DNA of 57,081 nt from Pseudomonadota bacterium (GTDB lineage: Bacteria > Pseudomonadota > Gammaproteobacteria > Burkholderiales > Gallionellaceae). Shown here one piece after another: positions 32,358 through 41,014 of this stretch. Location of the stretch: the NCBI GenBank assembly GCA_021787435.1, contig JAJYLY010000013.1:1-57081 (forward strand). The letters run 5' to 3'. Numbering within the stretch: the first letter of the stretch is position 1; every line of letters starts with the position of its first letter. The notes beneath the pieces were generated by a model. It was not told the origin of the DNA, did not search any database, and was given only the letters and a program-made list of their open reading frames with translations. Position numbers and translations under genes: made by a program.

Positions 32358-34973
32358 TCAGGATTTTTTCGAGGCTTTAGGTTTGACCGTTGTTTTGGGT
32401 TCTGCCTCGGCTTTAGGCTTTGTTGCGGCTTTAGGCTTTGTTGCGGCTTTAGGCTTTGTTGCGGCTTTGGGCTTTGTTGCGGCTTTGGGCTTTGTTGCGG
32501 CTTTGGGCTTTGTTGCGGGCTTTGTGGCCCTTTTTACCGGCTTGCTTCCCTTTGCTGCCTTGGCAGCGAGCAGTTCCAGAGCTGTTTCAAGGGTGATTTC
32601 ATCGACAGGGATATCCTTGGGCAGGGTTGCGTTGATCTTGCCGTGACGCACATAAGGGCCGTAGCGACCGCTACATATCTCTACCGAGGCTTTGTCATCG
32701 GGGTGGTCGCCCAGCGCGCGCAAGACAGCATTGCCATCTTTGGCCTGCGCAAGCAGCTCTACCGCGCGCTCAAGATGGATGTCAAAAATACTGTCCGAGC
32801 GGGGAATGGATTTGAATTTTCCGTCATGTCCAATGTAAGGACCGAAGCGGCCGATGTTGACGATGACCTTCTTTTTGCTTTCGGGATGTAAACCCAGTTC
32901 GCGCGGCAAGGAAAGCAGTTTCAATGCGGTGCCCAAATCAGCCTGATCGACCGGCATATCCTTGGGCCATGAGACGCGTTTGGGTTTGGTCTTTTCCCCT
33001 TCAACCGGTTCGCCAAGCTGCACATAGTGGCCATAGGGGCCACGCAAAAGCAATACGGGCTGGGCTGTGTCGGGGTGGAGTCCCAGTTCAACGCGCACAT
33101 CAGCCTGTGTTTCGCCGCCTACACTGCGTTTGTATTTGCAATCAGGATAGTTGGTGCAACTGATAAAACTGCCGTAACGGCTCAATTTCTTGGCCAGCGG
33201 TTTGCCGCATTCTGGGCAAGCCTCGTCGAGCAATTCCTGGGGGCGCTCAATATTGGTTTTTTCCTTGATAAGGCCAGAAAATCCGTTCCAGAACTCATCT
33301 AACACGCCTATCCAATCGCGCTTTCCATCCGAGATATCATCGAGTTCATCTTCCAGCGAAGCAGTGAAGTTGTAATCCACATAACGCGTGAAATGATCAG
33401 TGAGAAAACGAGTGACGACCCGGCCGACATCGGTCGGCATGAAGCGCTTCTTGTCCAGAATGGCATATTCTCGGGTTTGCAGCGTAGAGATGATGGTGGC
33501 ATAGGTTGACGGACGCCCGATCCCATATTCTTCCAGAACCTTGACTAGACTCGCCTCGGTGAAACGCGGTGGCGGTTGGGTAAAGTGTTGTTCGCCGAAT
33601 AGTTTGTCGACAGGCAAAATATCGCCTTCAACCAGAGTTGGTAGCTTGCCGCCCTGCTCTTCTTCCGCGTCATCCACATCTTCCATATATACGCTCATGA
33701 AGCCGGGAAAAATTAACACCTGACCGCTAGCCCGGAACAGTGTGTCATCTCCACCCAACCGGATGTCTGCGCTGACCGTGTCAAAACGCGCTGCAGTCAT
33801 CTGGCACGCCAAGGTGCGCTTCCAGATCATTTCGTAGAGCCGTGCCTGGTCTGCGCTGAGATGGTCGCGCAGGCTGTCGGGTGTGCGCGCAATCGAGGTC
33901 GGACGTATTGCCTCGTGGGATTCCTGCGCATTTTTGGTTTTGCTTTTGAAAACGGGCGGGCTGGCAGGCAGGTATTCGCCGGAAAAGTTGTCGCCAATGT
34001 AAGCGCGAATTTCCGCAACAGCTTCTTTTGCAAGGGATACCGAGTCGGTACGCATGTAGGAAATCAGGCCGACTGTTTGTCCGCCGATGTCGACGCCCTC
34101 ATACAGTGTCTGAGCGGTGCGCATGGCCCGCTCCGTGGACATACCTAGTTTACGCACGGCCTCCTGTTGCAGGGTCGAAGTGGTAAAGGGCGCTGCGGCA
34201 TAACGCTGTTTGGCTTTTTTCTCGATACGCACGACTTTGGGAGGCAACTTTGCATCGTTAAGCTTTGCAAAGATGGCGTCGTATTCTGCCTGACTCTTGA
34301 TGCTGAGTTGTTCAAGTTTTTTGCCCTGATACTGGAAAAGGCGCGCGGAAAAAGGCTGGTGATCCTTGTGGCTGTCCATATGTACAGTCCAGTATTCCTG
34401 GCTGATAAAGGCTTCAATTTCTTGTTCCCGCTCGACAATCAGGCGCAAAGCCGGGCTTTGCACTCTGCCGGCAGACAGGCCAGGGCGAATTTTGCGCCAT
34501 AAAAGAGGAGACAAATTGAAACCCACAAGATAGTCAAGCGCACGCCGAGCCTGCTGAGCATTGACCAGCGGCATGGCGATTTCCCTCGGATGGGCGACTG
34601 CTTCCTTTACCGCAGACTGAGTGATCTCGTAGAACACCACGCGTTTCATGTTCTTGCCCTTGAAGCCTCTCTTGGATTTGAGAAGCTCGGAGATATGCCA
34701 GGCGATGGCTTCACCCTCGCGGTCAGGATCAGGAGCCAGCAGGATGTTGTCGGCAGTTGCTGCAGCCTTGGCTATGGCTTCCATGTGTTTGCTATTGCGC
34801 GCTATGGTTTCATAGTTCATCGCAAAACCGTTTTCAGTATCTACCGCACCGCTCTTGGGAACGAGATCGCGCACATGCCCGTAAGAAGCAAGCACTTCAT
34901 AGCCAATGCCCAGATATTTTTTCAGGGTTTTGGCTTTGGCCGGAGATTCAACGATCAAAAGATTATTTGCCAT
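32358..34973 (-). CDS. topA: DNA topoisomerase I
   Basis: TopA relaxes negative supercoils, opposing gyrase. I start it at ATG 34973 (MANNLLIVESPAKAK), giving 871 residues; an in-frame extension to 35057 overlaps the smg gene. The Toprim domain has D82 and D84 (PDPDREGE), the catalytic Tyr is at 306 (SYMRTDS), and a zinc-binding CPECGKPLAKK...CTNYPDC follows near 590-620. The last part of the protein has repeated GRYGPYV- and GPYIGHD-type modules and then a tail of repeated KPKAAT units. That tail is encoded by an 18-bp tandem repeat and is likely to bind DNA non-specifically through its lysines (inference). Confidence 0.97.
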   Translation of the reverse strand: MANNLLIVESPAKAKTLKKYLGIGYEVLASYGHVRDLVPKSGAVDTENGFAMNYETIARNSKHMEAIAKAAATADNILLAPDPDREGEAIAWHISELLKSKRGFKGKNMKRVVFYEITQSAVKEAVAHPREIAMPLVNAQQARRALDYLVGFNLSPLLWRKIRPGLSAGRVQSPALRLIVEREQEIEAFISQEYWTVHMDSHKDHQPFSARLFQYQGKKLEQLSIKSQAEYDAIFAKLNDAKLPPKVVRIEKKAKQRYAAAPFTTSTLQQEAVRKLGMSTERAMRTAQTLYEGVDIGGQTVGLISYMRTDSVSLAKEAVAEIRAYIGDNFSGEYLPASPPVFKSKTKNAQESHEAIRPTSIARTPDSLRDHLSADQARLYEMIWKRTLACQMTAARFDTVSADIRLGGDDTLFRASGQVLIFPGFMSVYMEDVDDAEEEQGGKLPTLVEGDILPVDKLFGEQHFTQPPPRFTEASLVKVLEEYGIGRPSTYATIISTLQTREYAILDKKRFMPTDVGRVVTRFLTDHFTRYVDYNFTASLEDELDDISDGKRDWIGVLDEFWNGFSGLIKEKTNIERPQELLDEACPECGKPLAKKLSRYGSFISCTNYPDCKYKRSVGGETQADVRVELGLHPDTAQPVLLLRGPYGHYVQLGEPVEGEKTKPKRVSWPKDMPVDQADLGTALKLLSLPRELGLHPESKKKVIVNIGRFGPYIGHDGKFKSIPRSDSIFDIHLERAVELLAQAKDGNAVLRALGDHPDDKASVEICSGRYGPYVRHGKINATLPKDIPVDEITLETALELLAAKAAKGSKPVKRATKPATKPKAATKPKAATKPKAATKPKAATKPKAATKPKAEAEPKTTVKPKASKKS
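32409..32516. repeat. Six 18-bp tandem repeats in the topA 3' end
   Basis: Six back-to-back copies of an 18-bp unit, the first three GGCTTTAGGCTTTGTTGC and the last three GGCTTTGGGCTTTGTTGC, encode the sequence AATKPK on the minus strand. A diverged unit follows on each side. The sharp split between three A-type and three G-type copies suggests recent block duplication. The copy number may differ between strains. Confidence 0.93.
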
Positions 34974-34978
34974 GCAGT

Positions 34979-35434
34979 TCAATGTAATTGGGTGGATTGT
35001 AGGGGGACGAGCAATTCTTCGATCAACAATGGGCTGAGATTCTGGTGGCGATCCCATAGCACGATCAGCATGATAAGCTTGAGCTTATCAAGTCTCAGGT
35101 CTTTTTGCTGAAGGGCAAGCGCCCGGTCGATGATGATCTCGCGTTCGACGGCTGTGATCATCCCCTGCTGCTCAGCGAAGAGCAAAAACTGTCTTGCTTC
35201 CGCGCTGAGACGAACAAACTCGATTTCGGCATATAAACGCATCCCGGCATGATTCAAAATGTCAGGATAGCTGTCAGCGTTCTGCAAACGCAGGGCCGAA
35301 AGCCAGGTCAAGGCTTCATCTATATCCTCGCCTTCAAAGCCGGCAGCAGAAAGTTTGCGTGACAACTTATCAGGTGCAGGATAGCTCCCTGCATCGATAT
35401 AGCTTTCAAATAAATACATAAGGATTTCAAACAT
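34979..35434 (-). CDS. smg: Smg family protein (DUF494)
   Basis: Smg is a small conserved protein often found between dprA and topA; its function is not settled. The 151-residue product begins MFEILMYLFESYID, the family signature, and has the end block LKLIMLIVLWDRHQNLSPLLIEELL. It lies 5 bp before the topA start and 14 bp after the dprA stop, in the usual dprA-smg-topA order. Confidence 0.93.
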   Translation of the reverse strand: MFEILMYLFESYIDAGSYPAPDKLSRKLSAAGFEGEDIDEALTWLSALRLQNADSYPDILNHAGMRLYAEIEFVRLSAEARQFLLFAEQQGMITAVEREIIIDRALALQQKDLRLDKLKLIMLIVLWDRHQNLSPLLIEELLVPLQSTQLH

Positions 35435-35448
35435 AATTTTGCGTCAAT

Positions 35449-36531
35449 TTAGTGTATGCGTTGGTACAGTCCGCCAGGAAGCGAAGCGACTCGGCCTTCG
35501 AGCTCAAGCATTAATAGCATGGCGGATAGCTGACTAACCGTCAAGCCAGTGCGCAGACTGAGCGTATCCATGCTCACCAAGTCAAAGCCGATCATATCGG
35601 TCAGGTTTTCGTGTTGCGTTGAATTCTCTTGAGCGGATTCTGGTTTGATTTTTGGAAGCTGGCCTGCCAGTTCCTCGAGTATGTCTTGCGCTGTTTCGAC
35701 CAGCTTTGCTCCTTGCTTGATCAGCTTATGGCAGCCGCGGCTTTGCGGAGAATGGATGGAACCTGGAATGGCAAACACATCTCTCCCCTGCTCCATCGCC
35801 TGCCTTGCGGTATTCAGTGAACCGCTCTGCTGCGAGGCTTCTACAACCAGGCACCCTACGCTCATACCGCTGATTAGACGATTGCGGCGAGGGAAGTTCG
35901 AGCCTGTGGGCGGCGTACCCAGCGGAAACTCCGAGACAAGCGCACCTTGTTTTGCAAGCTGATGAGCCAGGTCACGATTGGCGGCAGGATAAACCTTGTC
36001 AAGACCGGTGCCGACTACTGCGATGCTGCTGCCCTTCCCTCGCAAAGCACCACGATGGGCGGCAGTATCGATGCCATGCGCCATGCCGCTGATGACGCAC
36101 AATCCAGCGTTGCTCAATACGCTTGAAAATTCCTCGGCATTGCTGATTCCCTGTGACGTGGCGTGGCGGCTGCCGACAATGGCGACGGCCGTGGAATTCA
36201 ATAAGTCGAGATTTCCTTTGACATAGAGCAAAAGAGGGGGATCGGCGATGTTGAGCAACGTCTTTGGATAATCCGCATCGCCTAGGGTGATTACATAATT
36301 TTGTTCATCTTCCAGCCAGGCTAGCGCAGGAGAAATCGCTTCGTCACTGGCGCCCTTGCGGATTGCAGCAGCAATATCGGGCTTGACGAAGGATTTTAGC
36401 AAGTCTGCAGGCGCCGCCAAGACGGCTTCGGGAGAACCAAATTTCTTTAACAGACGGCGCGCGTGCTCGTTTCCCAAGCCGTGTATCAGGCTGAGTATTA
36501 ACCATGATCTGAGCGATTCATCAATATGCAT
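35449..36531 (-). CDS. dprA: DNA-processing protein DprA
   Basis: DprA protects incoming single-stranded DNA and loads RecA during natural transformation. The 360-residue protein has the Rossmann-like core with VAIVGSRHATSQGISNAEEF, VISGMAHGIDTAAHRGAL and EFPLGTPPTGSNFPRRNRLISGMS, and a C-terminal winged-helix part (DTLSLRTGLTVSQLSAMLLMLELEG). The start ATG 36531 gives MHIDESLRSW. It is complete, so the cell keeps at least this step of DNA uptake; most other competence genes would lie elsewhere. Confidence 0.96.
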   Translation of the reverse strand: MHIDESLRSWLILSLIHGLGNEHARRLLKKFGSPEAVLAAPADLLKSFVKPDIAAAIRKGASDEAISPALAWLEDEQNYVITLGDADYPKTLLNIADPPLLLYVKGNLDLLNSTAVAIVGSRHATSQGISNAEEFSSVLSNAGLCVISGMAHGIDTAAHRGALRGKGSSIAVVGTGLDKVYPAANRDLAHQLAKQGALVSEFPLGTPPTGSNFPRRNRLISGMSVGCLVVEASQQSGSLNTARQAMEQGRDVFAIPGSIHSPQSRGCHKLIKQGAKLVETAQDILEELAGQLPKIKPESAQENSTQHENLTDMIGFDLVSMDTLSLRTGLTVSQLSAMLLMLELEGRVASLPGGLYQRIH

Positions 36532-36565
36532 GCACTGGGTAAAAACCGGGCAGTATTGAGGAAAT

Positions 36566-36594
36566 TCCTCACGTTGTTCCCAAAAGGGCGTGAG
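36566..36594 (-). terminator. Hairpin after the LysM gene
   Basis: CCTCACG (36566-36572) pairs with CGTGAGG (36588-36594), with an inner CCC/GGG pair around AAAA. It lies in the dprA-LysM spacer, just downstream of the LysM stop on the minus strand. No T run follows, so termination may be weak or factor-dependent. Confidence 0.4.
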
Positions 36595-36614
36595 GCGCGG
36601 CTTTTATAAAAGCA

Positions 36615-37652
36615 TCAGGGTGTAGAAGCCCGGTCCATGAGTTGCACAGGCATGCGGGTGTTCATCACGAGCGCATAGGATACCTTGTCAAATACACGAA
36701 AAACGAATATCAAACCGGAACGCACATCCGGCAATGCTAAGGGCTTGCCATCGTCGTTGACAATGCGGCCTTTACTGAATATGGCCAGCACATTGCCATT
36801 CTGCAGGCCATCCCTTGCTCCCTTATTTAGCGTGATGATGCTGTCCTGCCCCGCCTGGGTTACGCCGCCATAAATGGAAATCACGGTGGCATTGATCTGC
36901 CTTTCAGGTGCGCGGGGAAGGTAAGTCAGAGGGGTCGGAGCAGAAGGAGTTACCAGCAGATCTCCCACATTGATTTCCAGTTTTGCATCAGTCACGACGG
37001 CGGTGCTGACATGGTCAAATTTGTTGACATTAATTGAGCCCAGATAGACTGCTTCGCGGCCTAAAATTTCTTTCGTGTCAGGATCGGTAAATGTCTTGCC
37101 AGGACGGAAAACCTGCCATATTTTTCCTTGATTTTCTGATATCCCGGTCGCGTATACGACATCGCCCGGACCGACGATCACCCTTTCATCGGGTACGCCA
37201 ACTAGCTTGGGCGAGCCTGCCAACGATTCATTCGAAATTACCAGTGGCTCGCTCAAAAATGGCTCAATGACTTTGGAGGCTATGCTGGGAATGGCATCCT
37301 GCCGGCCTTTTTCGGAGATGATTTCCGGGGATAGTCTGATTACATTGTCTGCATTCACACCATCACCCAGGCGTTTGCCTATGTTTAGCGTGCCATGCTC
37401 TCTATCAAGAAAAATAATCTGGCCTGGATAAATCCAGTGAGGATTTTTAATCGTATCTTTGTTCATGCCCCAGATGTGCGGCCATTTCCAAGGGTCTTTG
37501 AAAAACTTGCCCGAGATGTCCCAAAGTGTGTCGCCTTTCACAACCGTATATTGGTCGGGCGCATCGCTGCGTATCTGTGCAGTGTTGTCAGGTTGACCGG
37601 CAAAAGCCAGAACAGGCAATAAAAAGCAAAACAGCGATATAATCTTACGCAT
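36615..37652 (-). CDS. Secreted LysM-domain protein
   Basis: LysM domains bind peptidoglycan. I start it at ATG 37652, whose product begins with a signal peptide (MRKIISLFCFLLPVLAFAG); an upstream frame to 37715 adds a non-signal leader. The 345-residue protein has one LysM domain at about 33-82 (YTVVKGDTLWDISGKFF, then NPHWIYPGQIIFL) and a long C-terminal part of beta-rich repeats that I cannot assign. Proteins of this build next to dprA are common in betaproteobacteria. It diverges from def, 89 bp away. Confidence 0.9.
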   Translation of the reverse strand: MRKIISLFCFLLPVLAFAGQPDNTAQIRSDAPDQYTVVKGDTLWDISGKFFKDPWKWPHIWGMNKDTIKNPHWIYPGQIIFLDREHGTLNIGKRLGDGVNADNVIRLSPEIISEKGRQDAIPSIASKVIEPFLSEPLVISNESLAGSPKLVGVPDERVIVGPGDVVYATGISENQGKIWQVFRPGKTFTDPDTKEILGREAVYLGSINVNKFDHVSTAVVTDAKLEINVGDLLVTPSAPTPLTYLPRAPERQINATVISIYGGVTQAGQDSIITLNKGARDGLQNGNVLAIFSKGRIVNDDGKPLALPDVRSGLIFVFRVFDKVSYALVMNTRMPVQLMDRASTP

Positions 37653-37741
37653 GGAAACCCCGAAAGAGTCAGTAACAAAGGCGCACGGCATACCGTGGCG
37701 CGCTAAATTCTGCATCCAGTCAACTAAATTAGCAAGTATTT

Positions 37742-38245
37742 ATGGCAATCTTACAAATTTTACAGTACCCGGATGAGCGCCTGCATACAGTCGCTAAAAA
37801 GGTTGTGGAGGTGAATGAGGTGACCCGCAAGCTGGTGCGGGACATGGCCGAAACTATGTATGCCGCGCCAGGAGTGGGCTTGGCGGCAACCCAGGTTGAT
37901 GTGCATGAGAGGATCATCGTGCTTGATATTTCCGAGACTCATGACAACCTGATGGTGTTTATCAATCCAGAAATCTTAAGCGCAAGCGGGGAGCAGGCTG
38001 GCGAGGAAGGTTGCCTGTCCGTGCCGGGGATATATGAAACGGTGCGCCGTTCAGGCAAAATCAAGGTCAAGGCGCTCGATGAAACGGGAGAGTTTTTTAC
38101 CATGGAAGCAGAAGGGTTCCTGGCTGTGTGCATACAGCATGAAATGGATCATCTGCAGGGCAAGGTGTTTGTTGAGTATTTGTCACAGCTCAAACAGACA
38201 AGGTTGCGCGCCAAGCTAAAAAAACGGCGGCGCGAAGCCCTGTAG
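37742..38245 (+). CDS. def: Peptide deformylase
   Basis: Def removes the formyl group from the first methionine of new proteins. The 167-residue protein has the three family motifs: GVGLAATQ (44-51), EGCLS with metal-binding C91, and QHEMDHLQG with H133, E134 and H137. It lies 5 bp before fmt, so the enzymes that add and remove formyl groups are made together. The start ATG gives [14 protein letters not shown] as usual. Confidence 0.98.
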   Translation: MAILQILQYPDERLHTVAKKVVEVNEVTRKLVRDMAETMYAAPGVGLAATQVDVHERIIVLDISETHDNLMVFINPEILSASGEQAGEEGCLSVPGIYETVRRSGKIKVKALDETGEFFTMEAEGFLAVCIQHEMDHLQGKVFVEYLSQLKQTRLRAKLKKRRREAL

Positions 38246-38250
38246 CGTTT

Positions 38251-39180
38251 ATGAAAATCATTTTTGCGGGTACACCGCATTTCGCGGCCAGCGCTTTGAG
38301 CGCTCTTATTGGCGAACATCAGATCGTTGGGGTATTGACCCAACCAGATCGCCCTTCCGGGCGCGGTATGCAGCTTAATGCAAGCCCGGTCAAACAACTG
38401 GCGCTGCAGCAAGGTTTAACCGTATTGCAGCCGGAAAGCCTGAAAGCTGAACAGGCGCAACTTGAAATTGCTGCATTGGGCGGCGATGTGATGGTGGTGG
38501 CTGCCTACGGCCTGATTTTGCCAAAGGCGGTTCTGAAACTGCCGCGTTACGGATGCCTCAACATTCATGCTTCACTGTTGCCGCGTTGGCGTGGCGCGGC
38601 ACCGATACCGCGTGCAATTTTGGCTGGCGATCGCGAGACAGGCATTACCATCATGCAGATGGACGAGGGGCTGGATACGGGGAACATGCTGCTGCGCAAA
38701 CCTTGTCCGATAGAACCCGATGACAATTCACAGACACTGCACGACAGGCTGGCGGCGCTTGGGGCTGACAGCATCCTTGAGGCATTGCAGTTATTGGCAG
38801 CCGACCGGCTGATTCCCGTTGCGCAAGACGAAAGCGCCGCATGTTATGCGGCAAAGCTGCAAAAGAGCGAAGCTATTGTCGACTGGCGGCAGGATGCAGT
38901 TCAGATTGCGCGGGCGGTGCGCGCCTATAATCCATATCCTGTGTGCCAGGCCAAGCTGAACGAAGTTGCGGTGAAGATTTGGCAGGCCGAGGTGTGCCCG
39001 GGCCAACATGGGAAACCGGGAGAGGTGCTTGCAGCGGACAAGAGCGGCATTGCAGTCGCATGCGGCAAAGACGCGCTGAAACTGCAGGTCTTGCAACGAC
39101 CAGGAGGCAAGGCGCAGCCTGCCGTGCAATTCATGCAGGCGATACCTGTAAGGGTTGGCGATTATTTTTCGGTAATTTAA
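38251..39180 (+). CDS. fmt: Methionyl-tRNA formyltransferase
   Basis: Fmt formylates the initiator tRNA using 10-formyl-tetrahydrofolate. The 309-residue protein begins MKIIFAGTPHFAA and has the catalytic and folate-binding block NIHASLLPRWRGAAPIPRAI, then ITIMQMDEGLDTG. The C-terminal domain with DWRQDAVQIARAVRAYNPYP binds tRNA. It is directly followed by rsmB in TAAATG, with no spacer. Confidence 0.98.
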   Translation: MKIIFAGTPHFAASALSALIGEHQIVGVLTQPDRPSGRGMQLNASPVKQLALQQGLTVLQPESLKAEQAQLEIAALGGDVMVVAAYGLILPKAVLKLPRYGCLNIHASLLPRWRGAAPIPRAILAGDRETGITIMQMDEGLDTGNMLLRKPCPIEPDDNSQTLHDRLAALGADSILEALQLLAADRLIPVAQDESAACYAAKLQKSEAIVDWRQDAVQIARAVRAYNPYPVCQAKLNEVAVKIWQAEVCPGQHGKPGEVLAADKSGIAVACGKDALKLQVLQRPGGKAQPAVQFMQAIPVRVGDYFSVI

Positions 39181-40443
39181 ATGCACAACATCCAATTGGC
39201 AGCGGCACAGATCATTCAGCAGGTGCTGGTGGATGGGCGCAATCTCAACCAGGTGCTGGATGAGTCGTTGCGTAGAAAATCGGCATGGACGCCTTCACAA
39301 CGCGCTGCCCTGCAAGACTTAAGCTATGGCACATTGCGGTTCTATGGCCAGTTAAATTCCATGCTTGAATTGCTGTTGCATAAACCTATGACCGACAGTC
39401 GCATCACCTATTTGTTGCTGGTCGCGCTCTATCAACTGCAATACAGCCGCGCAGCGCAGCATGCCGTGGTGGATCATGCTGTGCGCTCTGCAGGCACTTT
39501 GAATCCGAAAATACGCGGGCTGGTTAATGCGATATTGCGCAATTTTTTGAGAAGTGCACCCGATTTGCTGGTGCAGGCTGCGCTTGAGCCGGTGGGTAGA
39601 TACAATCATCCTAAGTGGTGGATAGACGATATAAGAAAACAGTACGATGAGGAAGTTTCAGCTTTGATACTTGAAGCGGGCAATGGGCATCCGCCAATGA
39701 CGCTGCGTGTAAACAGGCGGCGCGGAACGACGGCGGCTTACCTTGCACAGATGTCTGAACAGGGTATAAAGGCAAGGCAGCTCGCTCCGGAAGCGCTGCA
39801 GCTGGAAAAACCGTTGCCCGTGGACAAGCTGCCCGGATTTTTTGAGGGGTTGGTGTCAGTGCAGGATGCCGGTGCGCAGCTTGCAGCGAGGCTGCTGGAT
39901 GTCCGGAGCGGCATGCGCGTATTGGATGCCTGCGCCGCACCGGGCGGCAAGGCTGCGCATATCCTGGAACTGGCAGATGTCGAACTGGTGGCGCTGGACA
40001 AAGATGAAAAGCGCCTGCTTCATGTTAAAGAGAACTTGCAGCGACTGGGCTTGGTCGCGACATTGCTGGCTGGAGATGCTGCCAGTCCTGCCGGTTGGTG
40101 GGATGGCAAGCCGTTTGATCGCATTTTAGCCGATGTGCCCTGTTCAGCCAGCGGTGTGGTGCGCCGGCATCCGGATATTAAATGGCTGCGCAGGAAAGAG
40201 GATATCGCATCTTTCGCTATACAGCAGGCAGAAATTCTGCAATCCTTGTGGAGAATTTTGGCACGGGAGGGCTTGCTGCTTTACGCTACCTGCTCGATAT
40301 TCAGACAGGAAAATCAGGAAGTGGTAAACGGGTTTCTGGCGAAGAATCCGGAAGCGCGACAGATGGATTTGCCGGAGAGTCAGTTGTTGCCGAACGATCA
40401 GCATGATGGATTTTTCTATGCTTTGTTGCAAAAAACGGCTTAA
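39181..40443 (+). CDS. rsmB: 16S rRNA (cytosine-967-C5) methyltransferase
   Basis: RsmB (Sun/Fmu) methylates C967 of 16S rRNA. The 420-residue protein has an N-terminal NusB-like RNA-binding domain (about 1-135) and a methyltransferase domain with DACAAPGGKAAHILEL (SAM site), the ADVPCSASGVVRRHPDIKW block with its Cys, and the catalytic Cys in YATCSIFRQEN. It starts right at the fmt stop and overlaps the next gene at its end. Confidence 0.96.
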   Translation: MHNIQLAAAQIIQQVLVDGRNLNQVLDESLRRKSAWTPSQRAALQDLSYGTLRFYGQLNSMLELLLHKPMTDSRITYLLLVALYQLQYSRAAQHAVVDHAVRSAGTLNPKIRGLVNAILRNFLRSAPDLLVQAALEPVGRYNHPKWWIDDIRKQYDEEVSALILEAGNGHPPMTLRVNRRRGTTAAYLAQMSEQGIKARQLAPEALQLEKPLPVDKLPGFFEGLVSVQDAGAQLAARLLDVRSGMRVLDACAAPGGKAAHILELADVELVALDKDEKRLLHVKENLQRLGLVATLLAGDAASPAGWWDGKPFDRILADVPCSASGVVRRHPDIKWLRRKEDIASFAIQQAEILQSLWRILAREGLLLYATCSIFRQENQEVVNGFLAKNPEARQMDLPESQLLPNDQHDGFFYALLQKTA

Positions 40444-41008
40444 ATTTTTGCTGGGGCTAACCCTGTGGCTGTTTGCCGCATGTGCAAGCGCTGATGGCAT
40501 CAGCGTGAATAAGGCGGAGTTGAGGTTGGCCGATGAAGGTTATCAGCTTGTAGCCAATTTCAACGTGAACCTGAATTCCGTGGTGCAGCAAACCTTGTCT
40601 TTGGGTGTGCCGCTTTATTTTGTGGGCGAGTTTTCGCTAACGCGTTCACGCTGGTATTGGCTGGATGAACAAGTTTTTCAGAGCGATCAAGTAATCAAGC
40701 TGTCCTATAACGCACTTACCCGGCAATACCGCATCTCACGTGGTGCATTGTTCCAGAATTTTACGAGCCTCGATGAAATGATGCGCATACTGGAGCGGCA
40801 GAATTCAGCTTATTTTCCCGTTGATTCGTTGAAAAAGGGCAGCAGTTATACCGCAGCAGTGAGATTGCGCCTGGATACCAAACAGCTTCCCAAGCTGATG
40901 CAGGTGAATGTTTTGACCAGCAAAGACTGGAATTTCGATTCGGGCTGGTATCGTTGGGCGATACATCCGCCTGAAGGCATTGTGCGCAACACAGGGAAGA
41001 CGGAGTAG
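40418..41008 (+). CDS. DUF4390 secreted protein
   Basis: This family is known mainly from its place just before ntrYX in betaproteobacteria; its function is not established. The start may be ATG 40418, 40406 or 40403, all inside the end of rsmB; I chose 40418 (MLCCKKRLKFLLGL) because it gives a compact signal peptide ending near CASADG. The mature part is beta-rich and has SYNALTRQYRISRG and YRWAIHPPEG as recognisable pieces. The protein is probably periplasmic. Confidence 0.85.
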   Translation: MLCCKKRLKFLLGLTLWLFAACASADGISVNKAELRLADEGYQLVANFNVNLNSVVQQTLSLGVPLYFVGEFSLTRSRWYWLDEQVFQSDQVIKLSYNALTRQYRISRGALFQNFTSLDEMMRILERQNSAYFPVDSLKKGSSYTAAVRLRLDTKQLPKLMQVNVLTSKDWNFDSGWYRWAIHPPEGIVRNTGKTE

Positions 41009-41014
41009 CCGCGT

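Noticed and set aside
32409..32516. Possible CRISPR array
   Set aside because: The 18-bp units are directly adjacent without spacers and encode a topA protein tail.
32340..32891. A Gly/Phe/Cys-rich frame over the topA tail
   Set aside because: Its repeated FGLCCG composition is simply the antisense reading of the 18-bp topA repeats.
34974..35057. Longer TopA starting at 35057
   Set aside because: The extension is inside smg and has no family resemblance, while ATG 34973 gives the standard N-terminus.
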